Of a stretch of 64,000 nt of DNA, positions 32,103 to 43,294 are shown one piece after another; position 1 is the first letter of the stretch, and every line of letters starts with the position of its first letter. Both the position numbers and the translations under genes were made by a program. The notes beneath the pieces are model-generated. The model did not search any database and was not told the DNA's origin. It was given only the letters and a program-made list of their open reading frames with translations. Origin of the DNA: Symbiodinium microadriaticum. Lineage: Eukaryota; Sar; Dinophyceae; Suessiales; Symbiodiniaceae. Location: contig LSRX01000055.1 of assembly GCA_001939145.1 (NCBI GenBank), positions 1,284,785 to 1,348,784 of the forward strand, written 5' to 3'.

Positions 32103-33310
32103 GACGAAAAGCCGGACCCTTCAGACGGCCAGTCTGGGGCAGAGTGGGGTTTTGATGCCCAGGCGCCCCCGTCCACAGCTACAGCAGGAGGAGGCGTCCT
32201 GTTTCGACTCCCCGACGACCTCGGTTTCGCTTGGGCAGGAGTCTTGGGGTCCTTCGTTTAAACTCAATTGGGGCTTTAGGGTTTAGGGTTTAGGGTTTGT
32301 TTGAGCTCAATTTTCTGCGGCGCCCGAAGGTCTTGAGAGGCGTCAGAGTCTTGTGGGTTTTAGGGTCAGGTTTTTTGCAGTTGAGAGTAGAGGGTGTAGT
32401 GACTCAGGAACTTGCGTGGTTCGGTCGGTTACTTTACACCCGACTGCTTCAAGCCCCAAGCCTCCGGGCTGGGCTGAAGAAAATCCCGAAAACCCCCAAA
32501 ACCCTCCACCCCTAAAGCTCTGAGACCCTAAAACCCTAAAAACCTTAAACCCCTAAATCCTAACTAAGACCCTAAAACCCTAAAAACCTTAAACCCCTAA
32601 ANNNNNNNNNNNNNNNNNNNAAAACCGGCGGAGCGGCCGGGCTCCCGCGAAGTCCAGCAGACGACTCCAACGACTCCTGGGACGGAGGCCGATGGCTCTG
32701 AAAGGGCTCAGGGTCTTAGGGCTCAGGGTTGGGGGTTTGGGGGGGTTTAGGGTGGTTTAGGGTGGTTCAGGGTCTTAGGGCTCAGGGTTGAGGGTTATGG
32801 GTTGAGGGTCTGGGGTGGTTTAGGGTTACGGGCTCAGGGTTTCGGGCTCAGGCTTAGGTTGACGGTTTAGAGTTAAGGGTTGAGGCCGGTTCAGGGTTTG
32901 GGGTTTAGGGTGGTTTAGGGTTTGGGGTTTAAGGTGGTTTAGGGTTTGGGGTTTGGGGTGGTTTAGGGTTTAGGGTGGTTTAGGGTGGTTTGTTTAAGGC
33001 TCTAAATAAATCAAAGACCTCGCTACATGGCGGTTTAGGTGATGATTAAGAAGTACGGTTTCGGGTTTAGGGTTTAGAACTTCAAGTTTAAGGCATCCTG
33101 AATCCTGCACCGAAGCCCTAGGCCCTCAAGGAGATAGTGGCTGAATGCATCTCGCAACCTCATCGGCCGCTTGTCCGACTGTTCTCGGACGATCCATCTG
33201 TGGCCGCTGCCGAGCGCGCTGGGCTAGAACTAACTTGGGATCATCGAGAGCATATGACGACGAAACCCCTGTTCATCAGCACAATGCTGCGGCTAAAGAG
33301 CTGCGGGGAT
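32103..33310 (+). CDS. Two plus-strand exon candidates, unknown protein
   Basis: Exon 32103-32240 (46 codons) follows a TTCAAG acceptor 6 bp after MITE B4. It contains DEKPDPSDGQSGAEWGFDAQ and FRLPDDLGFAWAG, and ends before GTCTTG. Exon 33122-33310 (63 codons) follows CCCTAG|GCC, contains ALKEIVAECISQ, SDDPSVAAAERAGLELTW and MTTKPLFISTMLRLKSC, and ends before GTAGGG. Both are phase 0 to 0. The N gap at 32602-32620 and TTTAGGG arrays lie between them. If real, this is one of the few plus-strand genes here. No domain is recognised. Confidence 0.35.
32602..32620. other. Assembly gap (N run)
   Basis: 19 Ns following a repeated ACCCTAAAACCCTAAAAACC stretch; the repeat on the left side makes the true size uncertain. 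Confidence 0.98.
32700..33000. repeat. TTTAGGG-variant array
   Basis: GGGTGGTTTAGGG, CTCAGGGTTGAGGG and TTTGGGG words with a period near 12-14 bp. Confidence 0.85.
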
Positions 33311-34169
33311 GTAGGGGCGGGGGTCAGATCCAGGACTGATGGTATGGCCTGCGGCACGTAGGCTTTGGTGGCAGTTTCGTGCTGAGTCTGCACAGACAGG
33401 TCCCTGGTTGCGTATAGTAAACAACCACTGATGCAGAGGATGTCTCTACACCCTCGTGTGCGAGCCGTGCAAATAAGTACGAGCCAAAAATCATGTGCAA
33501 GGCAAGCTAGAACAAGACCGCGACGAACCCTGAGCCCGAAACCCTCAAGCCCAAACAATAAACTTTTTGATCCTAAGCCCTCAACTTAGCCCTGAAGCAC
33601 AAAGCAAGGACTCTTGATCCTAAACGCAAACCCTACGTCCGGAACCCCCCAAGTTCTCCAGGGCCACTACACCCTAAACCCGGTTTCAGGATGTCGGGCT
33701 CGGGCCCTACAAATATGATCCGGAAACCCGGCAAAGCCCACCCTAAACCCTAAGCCCAAAGCCCTAAGCCCTAAACCCTGCAGCCTAAGCCCTAAATCCC
33801 TTTACCCGAAATCTCTAACACCAAAAGCCCTCAACCCCATAGGCCTTAAATCCCTATAAACCCTGAACCTCTAAACCTCTAAACTCTAAACCCACGAGGC
33901 TGTTTTGACTTCCAGTCTCGGAGTGAAGGTTTGGAGGTGTCAATGCTTGGTTTTCAGGTGCTCCGGACGCAGCAGGCCCCTCTGGGGGAGGCAAGGCTTT
34001 GCTAGAGGGGTCCTAAAAGTTAGACTAGCGTCTTTAGGGTATGTTAAACTACAATATTAAAGAAGGGCCCAGTAGACTGGGGTTTGGGGGGCATGTTTTG
34101 CTGGAATTTTAGTAAAAACCCCTCAAGGACAAAATGTTGCGCACTCTTCCGCCCCTGTATGAAGGAGGC

Positions 34170-34214
34170 CTTCAAGGGCTGAAGTGGATCCATCAGAGGC
34201 ACGTCCGTTCGGGT
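34170..34214 (-). CDS. Small exon candidate
   Basis: 15 codons (TRTDVPLMDPLQPLK) between a pyrimidine-containing CTTCTCACAG acceptor and an AAG|GCC donor; phase 0 to 0. A family A MITE starts 10 bp upstream of the exon. Unlinked. Confidence 0.35.
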
Positions 34215-34224
34215 CTGTGAGAAG

Positions 34225-34331
34225 CTAGGGTTGATGATATAAATCCTGCACTGCCCATAGTAGGGAATATACCATAGTTCCCGTAGTTTAGGGTCCTTAA
34301 GGTAATGCAGGACATACATCATCAACAGTAT
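34225..34331. mobile_element. MITE family A copy 6
   Basis: CTAGGGTTGATGATATAAAT and, inverted, ACATACATCATCAACAGTA. The core has CCCGTAGTTTAGGGTCC. Confidence 0.85.
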
Positions 34332-34599
34332 GACCAGGTTGATCTACAAGTACGTTTGAAGGTTTGGATGTAGGGTTAGGGTTTGGGGTTCGGGGGTTTT
34401 TAAGGCAGAGCAGTCGTGTGCCCTGGATCCTGGCGTTTTTAGCACCGGACGGGTTGGAGGTTTAGGGGTTATTCAGACAATGCTACTCGAAGGTTTCTTG
34501 CCAGAGTTTGCAGCAAAGGGTAATGTGGGTAGCTTTCTCAGATCAGGTCTCTTAACGTCTCAACCCCCAATCTGGAACCCTGAACCTTAATTCCCTCAT

Positions 34600-34970
34600 T
34601 CCTGAACCCTTAAACCCTGAACACTAAACCCCTAAACCCTAAACCCCCTAAACCCCCTAAACCCCCTAAATCCCTGAACCCCTAAACCCCTTAACCCTTA
34701 AACCCTAAACCCCTAAACCCCGAACTCTGTGCCCCTTTCCCAGCTTCTCTGCACGGGGAGTCTTGAGACTCATAGGAACCCGGGAAAAGGCCTGAAAATC
34801 ATGCCTAGGGTTAGGGTTTAGGGTTTAGAGGCTTAGGGTTTAGGGTTTAGGGTTTAAGGGTTGAGGGATTAGGGTTTAGGGCTTCTGGTTTAGGGTTTAG
34901 GGTTTAGGGTTTATAGGGTTTAAGGTTTAGGGCTTCTGGTTTATAGGGTTTAGGTTGTGGGTTTTGGGCG
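34600..34970. repeat. CCCTAAA block then TTTAGGG array
   Basis: CCCCTAAA units at 34610-34720 and TTTAGGG units at 34800-34960, in opposite orientation. Confidence 0.85.
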
Positions 34971-35743
34971 TAGGGTCTGGGGCTTGCTCCATAGAGTTTA
35001 GCTTTAGTCTTTGCTGCCAAGAGATCCTTTCATCACAGTCTTAGAGATTTGTCATAGGGTTGTGATGCATGTTTTGCTCTCTTTATAGTAAAGAGCGTCG
35101 AGGAAGAGTATTCATAATTCTTGAACATGGTTCAGGATTCGAAATGAACCGACGACGCTGGTGCTAGCGGTATGGGTAGATGTAGTGGTAGTGGTAGTGG
35201 TAGTGATAGCGGTAGTCGAAGCAATCGTCGTCGCCGCAGCGGCAGCGGCAGTGCAAGTAGCAGGAGCAGTAAGTAGCAGCAGCAATTTTATACGAGGAGC
35301 ACGCTGCTTCTGCTGAAGTTGCTTCTTCCTGCTGCAGCTACTTTTTTCATGCGACCACTGTTTCTGCAATTCCTTCCACCACCACCACCACCAACAACAT
35401 TCCGACGGTAGCTCTTTTCAACCCATGCAAACCCTACACCCTAAACCCATGCTCAGGGATCCTGACATTGGCGTTTAGAAGACTTTCGAGAGGCCAGGGT
35501 TCCTGGAAGAGCCGTGCTGTTGCTGGCCCCGGGCTCTCCACCAGATATTCTAAAGTTGTGAGGATTAGGCTTTAGGGCTTATGGCCGGGTTTAGTGGTTT
35601 CGGGTTTGGGTTTTAGGGCTCTCTGTGCGTGTGTGAAGAGTTTGCTTCGGGGCTTGGGGATTGAGAACTCACCTTCTAGATGCTAGGGTTAGGGGCTGGT
35701 GCTTGAGGGCGAAAGGCTGAGGGTGTAGGTGTCGGTTTGATTA

Positions 35744-35825
35744 CCCAGAGAGCCCAATACCCCTTAAATGGGGCCTTGATGATTTAAGGTATATTCCTTA
35801 ATTAAGGGGTATTGAGCTCTCTGGG
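35744..35825. mobile_element. MITE family B copy 5 (short)
   Basis: CCCAGAGAGCCCAATACCCC and, inverted, GGGGTATTGAGCTCTCTGGG. This 82-bp form lacks the left inner repeat. Confidence 0.9.
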
Positions 35826-35905
35826 TACGGATAGGGGCTTGTGGTGCAGGCTGCAGCCCCAAAGAGGCTTCGCGTCGTGGAGAGAGCAGGTAGTCGAGGA
35901 GTCAC

Positions 35906-35946
35906 CCCGGAGAACCAACAGCTGTCGAAACTTCACGAATTCCAGT
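35906..35946 (-). CDS. Small exon candidate
   Basis: Reads LEFVKFRQLLVLRG between CAG|ACTGG and GG|GTGACT. Good coding flavour but no partner exon was established. It may be 3' to the membrane-protein gene at 36798-38510 or part of another gene. Confidence 0.3.
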
Positions 35947-36523
35947 CTGCGCCGGCACTCTGAAACCTTATTGGGATCATTAATCTGAGCTTAAACTATA
36001 CAGCTTAACTTGAGGCTGTGTCTTTGGAGGCATGTATTTGCCCGATCTTAGTCTTGCGCCGACGCAATGCTGCAGCAGGGCAGCATGGGTGCAGGGGGAA
36101 AGCCTCTTGCTGCGTAGCCTCGGCCCTGAGCTATAAAGCCGGGCGCCAAGGCCCCCTAAACCCCAAACCCCTAAGGCTCAGAGATGCTCAGAGTTTGGAG
36201 TCTGAAGGCTGAGCTCATGTCTGCAAGCTTCAGAACCCCAGGGTGCGGGGACCCCTGTGTAGTGTACCAGTAGGGTTTAGGGTTTAGGGTTTAGGGCACC
36301 CCGGTGTCTTGTAGCAGTGCTGGAAAAATGAAGGCTGCAAATAGAAGGTTGTGGCAACGACTCAGATGCGCTCTTTTGCTGCACCTGAATCCAAACCCTA
36401 AACCCCTAACCCCTAGAGTTTCGAAGGGTCGTGTGCAGCACTAAAGGCTTTTCCGCACCACCTGAGACTAACGTTAGCAGCCATAAGAAGGCTTGAGCCT
36501 ACTCCTACCATAAAGCCTTGTAT

Positions 36524-36646
36524 CCCCGAGAGCCCAATACTGCTTAATTGAAGAAGTCCCTAGATTGTGCAAGGCTGCCTTTCCAATGAAATTTAATGCG
36601 CACAGGGACGATTCCTTGATCAGGAATTAGCATTGGGCTCTGTGGG
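36524..36646. mobile_element. MITE family B copy 6 (rearranged)
   Basis: CCCGAGAGCCCAATACTGCT and, inverted, ATTGGGCTCTGTGGGG; the usual AAGGAATATACC core is replaced. Confidence 0.5.
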
Positions 36647-36797
36647 GTCCTGCCAAGTCCTACTTGGAGGATCATGGGGGTTGGCAAGCCGGGTGTTTGA
36701 GTTGGGGTGTAACTAGCGAAACCCCAATTAGGGTACTTCTCACCCCGGTTATTCTTAGAACCCACTTACGACGTCCCCTGATCCCTCCAGTAGGATC

Positions 36798-38510
36798 TTA
36801 GATCATGAGCTGCTCAGGCTCGCCCTCAGGATCATTCTCTGCTTCGCCGTCGGACTCGTCGGGCTTCCCGATGACACGGCCGGAGTTGGGCTCTTCCGAG
36901 CGGCGCTCGTCTGAACCTTCTGGGTTGAAAGCTTGGGCTTTAGGGCTTCAGGCTTCAGGGCTTTAGGGGTTTAGGGCCCATGCGAACTTCCTTTAAGAGA
37001 GTAACATATACTATGCACACTCCTTCCCCGTCATGATGCGATAGCATGACTCCTACAGGGGTTCGAGGGATGTCTTGAGCCAAGCTCTTTGGGGTTCGGG
37101 GTGTTGTCGGCTTGGGGCTTAGGGCTCAAGTTGAGGGTTTGGGGTTTAGGGTTTAGGGTTTGCCCCCGTTTAGATCAGGGGCCTGAAGGCCTTCTGGAGT
37201 TACGATGGGTCATTCTAGGTTATAAGAACGGCTGAGAAGATCACAAAGCCTCAGATTGCGCGGGGCAGGTCAGTTCAGGATCAGGATGGATTGGGTCATT
37301 GCAGTTAGAAGCTTTGCATGATTTAGGGAATTTAGGGCTCCGGGTTTGGATCATGGGGCTTGGGATTCGACGTCCCCACCTGGGGAAGTCGGTACCGGCG
37401 TCCCAGCAGACTCCTCCGGCAAGGGAGGCGGCTCAGGTTCTTGGACGCTCGCTGCAGCACGCCGCCGCCAGTGCCGAAGGCTAAGAACTAGAATGTTGAG
37501 GAGGATGCCAAAGGCGATGGGCAAGGCCAGAGGGAATGCTACTCCATCACCCTGTGCTGTCTCACCCTGCCTTTGATCTGGGTCGTGGGCGTAGCCATGC
37601 GCGCTGAAACCTTCAATCTTCTCGCTGGAGACGTACCAGTGCTGGCCAGCAGCTGTGGTGCCGGCAAGGTGGTAGACCTGATTCGCTGCTTTCCTGGCAG
37701 CCTCTACGTCGCAGAGTCGGAAACACGAATGCTCCCGTTGCCGAACTCCTCCACCCTGGTGAAGAAGCCTGCAGGCTGAAGAGGGAAGACAGGCACCCAG
37801 AGAGCCCAATACCCCTTAAATCAGGAATATACCTTAAATTACAAGGGCCTTAAGATTATGATTTAAGGTATATTCCTTAATTAAGGGGTATTGACTTCTC
37901 TGGGCATGACACAACCTACTGACCTGAACACCAGGAAATCAAGTTAGAGCATTCATGAGCAGGCATTTCCCAAAACCCGAAACTCTCTGAACCCTCAGCT
38001 CTAAACCCTAAGCCAACCCTAAATCCTAAACCCAAAAACCGCCTAAACCCAATGCTCCACGGATACCGAGGAGCTTCGACCAGGCGTGGAGGAGCAGCAG
38101 GTGTCCCAGCTACTCCAGCCTAGCGCAGTCTTAAGGAGTTGGGGGTTAGGTTTAGGGTCTAGGGTTTAGGGCTTTGGGCTTAGGGTTTAGGGTTTAGGGT
38201 TTGAGTCTGCGGGGTTTAGGAATTGGAGTGTAGGGGTTCCGGGGTTCGGAGTCAAACTACGGGTGTAGCGGACCTTCTTCGGAGCTTAGGGTTTAGGGTT
38301 TAGGGTTTTGGGTTTTGGGTTTAGGGTTTAGGGTTTTGGGTTTTGGGTTTAGGGTTTAGGGTTTAGGGTTTAGGGTTGAGGGTTTAGGGTTTAGGGTCTC
38401 AGTTGTCTGCTCCACACCTCCGGCCTCGTGTCCCTGCGACCTGGAGGGTGGCGGTTCTCCAGTGCGCCCAGTTGGAGCATCCGCCCGCGACGTCATGCAG
38501 ATTCCGGGTC
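36798..38510 (-). CDS. Membrane-anchored protein, 3' exons with acidic tail
   Basis: Exon 38441-38510 (TRNLHDVAGGCSNWAHWRTA, GTCGCA donor) ends in phase 0. It can join 37380-37775, which starts after a good pyrimidine tract at CTTCAG|CCT. That block gives WYVSSEKIEGFSAHGYA, a transmembrane helix (VAFPLALPIAFGILLNILVL) followed by basic RHWRRR, then a proline-rich tail. It splices at CAG|GTGGGG to exon 36798-36919 (phase 1), which adds SDERRSEEPNSG and an acidic EAENDPEGEPEQLMI end with TAA. It is probably a type I membrane protein with its tail inside the cell. The first part of the middle exon is clean only in another frame (GFFTRVEEFGNGSIRVSDSA), with a frame change near 37700-37715. That may be a sequence error, a missed tiny intron or decay. 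MITE B copy 7 lies 21 bp upstream of the middle exon. Confidence 0.5.
37796..37904. mobile_element. MITE family B copy 7
   Basis: CCCAGAGAGCCCAATACCCC and, inverted, AAGGGGTATTGACTTCTCTG. Full inner inverted pair around AAGGCCTT-like centre. Confidence 0.95.
38145..38400. repeat. TTTAGGG array
   Basis: Dense GGGTTTAGGGTTTAGGG with GGGTTTTGGG variants. Confidence 0.95.
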
Positions 38511-39124
38511 CTGGGATTCAGCGGCCTTCGAACCCAAACCTCAAACACCCAAACCTTCAAGAGTTGACAGGGTTTAGGGGTTTAGGCTTTCGAGTTTAGA
38601 GTTGAGGGTTTATGGAACACCCCTACCCCATCCTCCCGCGCAAAACAAGCTTATGAAAGAGCGGGCACCTCGAGGGATCGGGTTCTCTGGAGGACAGAAA
38701 CCATCCAGGCCCCTGCAAGTCACCTCCACACTCGGGATCCCAGAAGATGTACAAGCTCGAAGACAAGTTGCACCATTTCATGGCGCAGGTCTCAGAATCC
38801 ACGGATTTGCGTAGGGTTTTCATGAGTTTTAAGGTTGAGGGCCTAGGGTTTCAGGATTCGTCGGGAATTCAGGCGGCGTACAGCGGTCAGCCTTCGTTTG
38901 CCTTCAAGGAACCGCAGCCGCCAGCTACACAGTGGGACAGACAGGAGTAGGGTTTCCGGGCATGTTATCGCATAGACATAGAGCCTTTAAGAGAGTAGTA
39001 TCGTGCGCGTGTCATGCCGACCCCTCTAGAAGGTGTCAGAATCCCAGATTGTAGAGCCGGAGGATCCAAAAAGCTGCGAACTTCTCTGAAAAGCCGCATG
39101 ACTCCTCAAATCCGCCCAACATAC

Positions 39125-39226
39125 CATAGAGAACACTCTTGCTGCCTTCGGTTTGAAGGCTTCGCGTGTCCCTGCATGACCCCGCATGATTGAAAACTGG
39201 AGCCGGCAAGCAGTCGCGGCAGCACG
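39125..39226 (-). CDS. Cysteine-containing exon candidate
   Basis: Open from CCTCAG|CG to ATG|GTATGT, a canonical donor. It includes CCRDCLPAPVFNHAGSC and LQTEGSKSVLYG. Four cysteines suggest a secreted or lumenal segment. It is upstream, on the same strand, of the membrane-protein exons at 36798-38510, but the codon phase does not join directly to 38510, so an intermediate exon would be needed. Confidence 0.3.
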
Positions 39227-39597
39227 CTGAGGATGGTGTGGGGTCGGGTTCAGACTGAGGGCGCAATACAGTGGCCTTAATGATTTGGGTTTAGGGTATT
39301 GGGTTTAGGGTGCAGGGCTTCGGGTGGGGATAGTAGCCCAAACGAGGAGTCTGAAGGAAAAGAGTGAAATGTTGTTTGCAGCCCGGGTGAAGATCTGGGC
39401 TTTGCCTCATGGAGTGCGGGGTTTGCCTCAAGGTCTACAGGTTGCAGGCTTTCGGACTTGGGTACACGATTTTCTGTCCCTGTCCTCCCCTAAACCCTCA
39501 GCCCTAAACCCCAAACCCCTAAACCGAGCAAAAGTTTGTTCCGAGCGGAGGGTTGAACCCAAGAGTGAGCTTCGGGGTTCGGGTTCGGGGGATTACT

Positions 39598-39709
39598 GGG
39601 CTCTTGCTAAGGGATCTAATTTGAAGCTACCATAATAAGGAAACCATATTATGTACTATAGATCCCTATTATGATGGTAACTTAAATCAAACCCCTTAAC
39701 AAGAACCCA
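39598..39709. mobile_element. MITE family C copy 3
   Basis: GGGCTCTTGCTAAGGG and, inverted, CCCCTTAACAAGAACCC. Inner AAGCTACCATAATAAGG and ATTATGATGGTAACTT pair. Confidence 0.9.
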
Positions 39710-41496
39710 GATTAAGGATTTTGGAGCCAAGCACTCACGAACACCATCCTTTCAACCTCTCAGCTGCAATCCTTGCAGGTGCTGCCAGTTCTCCGAACTC
39801 GGAACCTCCCTAAACCCTAAACCCGTCCCAAATAGGTGGCCCTGTCTGTGGGGACCTTGCGATGCTACGAGTTGCATGCTGCGTTCAACGCGAGCGCCTA
39901 CAGCCGTCGCGACGTCTAGGTGGAAGACAGACTGGGTGCTTCACACAAGAACAGGCTTAGGAGGCAGCGTCTAGTCCAACAACAAGCTCACAACCCTGTT
40001 TGAAGACCAAGAACCCTCCGGACCTGAGCTCCCGGCGTATACCACGCCCCCGCAGAATTATGGTTCACTTGGCGAGGCCTTGGCATTCGATGGTGGATGA
40101 TGGTGACTAGAGTCTTAGGGTTTAGGATCTAAAGGCTTTATAGGGCTTAGGGCCCCCCTAAATAGTGACTCGAGGGTTTGGGCTCGTAGCGTTTCGGGGT
40201 CCAGGATTTTGGGCGAAGGGCTGGGAATTTCGGAACTTCAAGGTTCGTATGGCTGAGGTGTTGCAAGGGCGAAGAGATCAGAACCAATGGTCCCTCAACC
40301 AGATCCGCAGGCCGCAGGCCCACAGCCTGAATCCCAAAAGCCCAAATGACTCTGCGTCATTTTGGGGTTTAGGTTACGGTTTATTTAAACTGAGATCGCA
40401 AACCCGAAATGGCCCCGAATACATAAATACCGTGAACCGCGAAACTCCAAGGGACACTGCAAAAAAACCTGAAAGGCAAAACCTACCAGGGGCCCACGCC
40501 ATTCTGCTTTGGGCGCCTACTTCAGCAACCCACTTGAGGTAAAACGGCAAAGAGACGACCGGCGGCAGAAGGATTTTGGGTGGTCTTTCAGTCAAGGCTT
40601 AGATCACGATGCATATATTCGAGCTTAGGAGATGAGGCTTGAAGCGGCACTAAAAAGGGAGATGCGCATTCTGGTGCGGAAAATCCTGACGAAAGCCCAG
40701 AACCCAAGTCCCCCCCCCAACAGCAGCTGAGGTACAGTATAGGGCTCTGACTGCTTTGCCCCGTGGGTGCCCACTGTCAGGTTTACTTGGTTCACGGTAC
40801 GATCGTAGAGACATATGGCAAAGATTATGGTTTGTTTATGCTGACAACGCAAACTCAGCTCCTTCAGGAGGATCTAGCTTAGTTGATGGATACGAAACTA
40901 CAACAGAGAGGCTTCATTTAGGCCGAATCCACCACGTTTGTTTGCCAGTCTCGGCCGACCGCTGTGCCAGCCGAGGAGGCCCACACCAGTCTCTCTGAGG
41001 CTGTACTTTCCAAACGAAGTGAACAGTCATTGAGTCATTGCTGATGACAGCGAGGGGGAGGAGGAGCAGCAGGAGCAATTGTTTCTACGATGATGCTAGT
41101 GAAAGTGAAGAAAAGAGCCGATGGCAAGTAGGATGAGGAGGCTTAGCAGCTTAGCAGCTTAGCTATTTCGGAAAAGGACCTTTCTCTCTGCTTTCCGTGA
41201 AGTACAACTGGACAGACTGCCATCATTGGCCCGAGAGGATCGGCAAAGTGACCTATAAACCGTGCCGGAGGAAAACTGCAAACTGCACATAATTCGGAAA
41301 AGATTTTGGGGCATGTTAGTACTATGCGATAGGACTATGAATAGGAAGCCGCAGATATAGCAAGCCCTGAAGGCTGGGGAGTTTTGGATAGATCAAGGCT
41401 TATCTTCCGATCCCCTCGGTTCCGCAGGTGCTGCGGCCAGAATCGGATTCTGCCCTAAGCACTAAAGGGTTTAGGGTTTAGGGCTTTAAAGTCTTA

Positions 41497-41604
41497 AGGG
41501 GCTGAGTACCCTAGCCCAAACAAGGTTAACCTTTGAATTATGGTAGGATTATATAAGCCCAAACAGGTTAAAGGGTAATTACCTACTCAGCGACTAAGCA
41601 GTAC
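41497..41604. mobile_element. Hairpin element, MITE-like, unique family
   Basis: GCTGAGTACCCTAGCCCAAA and, inverted, GGGTAATTACCTACTCAGC, with the inner pair AAGGTTAACCTTTGAATTAT and AACAGGTTAAAGGGT. Single copy in this window. Confidence 0.6.
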
Positions 41605-41895
41605 TATGCCGGAAGCCCTGCAAACGATCAGAAGCCCCAAAGCCTAAACATTAAAACCCTAAAAGCCGAAAGCCGGAAACCCCTGAGCCCCAAACCGTTA
41701 AACCTTCACTCTCTTGCAAAGCACAACATCCAGGGTTTAGGGGTTTAGGGTTTAGGGTTTCGCAACAAGTTACTAAGACGTGGAGGTTTCGGATCCAGAA
41801 GCCGCACGAAGATGCGCAAGGGTTGAGGGCTTAGGGTCGGGACAGACTCTAATGCTTCTTGAAAGATCAAGGCTCCGGGCTTGAGCCTTTCAGGC

Positions 41896-41958
41896 TTTAC
41901 CTTAATCCGAAAGAACCTACCTTTTTAGGAAAAAAGGTAGGTTCCTTTTAGGGTCCGG
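41896..41958. mobile_element. MITE family D, minimal 60-bp copy
   Basis: TTTACCTTAATCCGAAAGAA directly abuts the inverted end GGTTCCTTTTAGGGTCCGG; essentially two ends with no core. Confidence 0.75.
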
Positions 41959-42258
41959 CTTTAGGGGTTAAGGTTCAGGGATCAAGGTCTATCGGGTTGC
42001 CTCCGAGAGCTTCTCTGCAGTTCGTCCACGAAGCCAGGTTCGGTGCTGCTCAACGCTTCGCGGTGGTCCATCCTGTCCACGGAAATGCTAGGGAAAGCGT
42101 CTCCCGTCTTCGTCATGCCCATACCTACAAGCAAGCCCTGCAGCAAGCAAATTGGCCACATTCAGCGATTTTCCTCGTTTGCAACAGTCGCTCAACGGTC
42201 CGATGATCTTGTTCCCGGGCGTTGTTCACCCTTCGAACAACACCGCTCCCGCTGGGAT

Positions 42259-42440
42259 ACTTGGAGGTTCATGGGACTTCGTAAGTGCAGTTATAAGTAC
42301 CTTAATTGGGGTTATAAGAAATCATAAGTATCTATAGTTACCTTATTTATAACCCTAGTGCGTTAATTGGGGTTATAAGTAATTATAGGTATAGTTACCT
42401 TATTCATAACCCTACTTTCTAAGCCCCATGAACCTTTAAG
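42259..42440. mobile_element. MITE family E copy with duplicated core
   Basis: ACTTGGAGGTTCATGGGACT and, inverted, AAGCCCCATGAACCTTTAAG. The CTTAATTGGGGTTATAAG segment and its complement (TTATTTATAACCCTA) each occur twice, so the core was duplicated. Confidence 0.85.
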
Positions 42441-42445
42441 TAGAC

Positions 42446-42585
42446 CCTGAACCCTAAACCCTAAACCCTAAACCCCAAACCCTAAACCCTAAACCCCAAA
42501 CCCTAAACCCTAAACCCCAAACCCTAAACCCTAAACCCCAAACCCTAAACCCTAAACCCCAAACCCTAAATCCTAAACCCAAACC
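42446..42585. repeat. Regular 21-bp CCCTAAA higher-order array
   Basis: CCCTAAACCCTAAACCCCAAA repeated about six times: three heptamers, the third a CCCCAAA variant. Confidence 0.95.
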
Positions 42586-43119
42586 TTTACGTAGGTCCAG
42601 GAGCTCGCGGAGGCTGTTTCAGGCGGCGGCAGAGCTCTGCGCGGTGCTTTGGCCAGAGGTTCTGGACCTGCCCCTGGCAACTGGCAGCTTTATTAAGGGT
42701 TCAGGGTTTAGGGTTTAGGGTTTAGGGTTTAACTGGCAACTTTATTAAGGGTTGATCGATGAAGCTGAGGGGTTGAAGCTTCAGGAGTCAGAAAGTTGTA
42801 GATTTAAGGCTTGTGGTTCTGTAAGACTGCATACGCAAAGCGATTGGGGCTTAGAAGGCTTGAATGCATTTAGGGTTTCGGGTTTAAGGTCTACTGATCA
42901 AAGACCCGAAAGATCCCACGTGGTTGATGATTAAAGGATTCCATAATCGTTCTCCTCAGAGCTATGATCTCTCCGTGGTCCATGATCTTGGTTCGTCCAC
43001 AGTCCCGTTAAAGTTCAGTGGCAGGTCACGGAACATGCAGCAGAGCCACTGTGACTGTGATGTTTACGACAGGCTGCGTAAGGAAGAATCGTACCCAAGC
43101 ATTGGCATGTTCCGGAACC

Positions 43120-43253
43120 TACCTATAGTCTCCATTGTAGTTCCTTTTTGGGGTTACTTTTTTAGGATCCTTAATATAAAATTGGGGCGGACCTAGGAAA
43201 AAACAAACCGGGACCCTAAACCAAAAACAGGAACTACAATGGAGACTATAGGT
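43120..43253. mobile_element. MITE family F copy 2
   Basis: ACCTATAGTCTCCATTGTAG and, inverted, CTACAATGGAGACTATAGGT, a perfect 20-bp terminal inverted repeat, followed by TTCCTTTTTGGGGTT. Confidence 0.95.
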
Positions 43254-43294
43254 AAACCCCAAACCACCACTCCGAGCAAGGCGTTGGCTGCCTC

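Larger units (their letters stand above)
39720..42240. other. Mostly unassigned sequence
   Basis: Short TTTAGGG/CCCTAAA blocks and unique sequence. Weak minus-strand open blocks with splice-like borders occur near 39770 (VPSSENWQHLQ) and 39855-39895 (ARVERSMQLVASQ), too short to call. The plus strand has a 69-94-codon frame near 42000-42330 that runs into a MITE. Confidence 0.4.
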
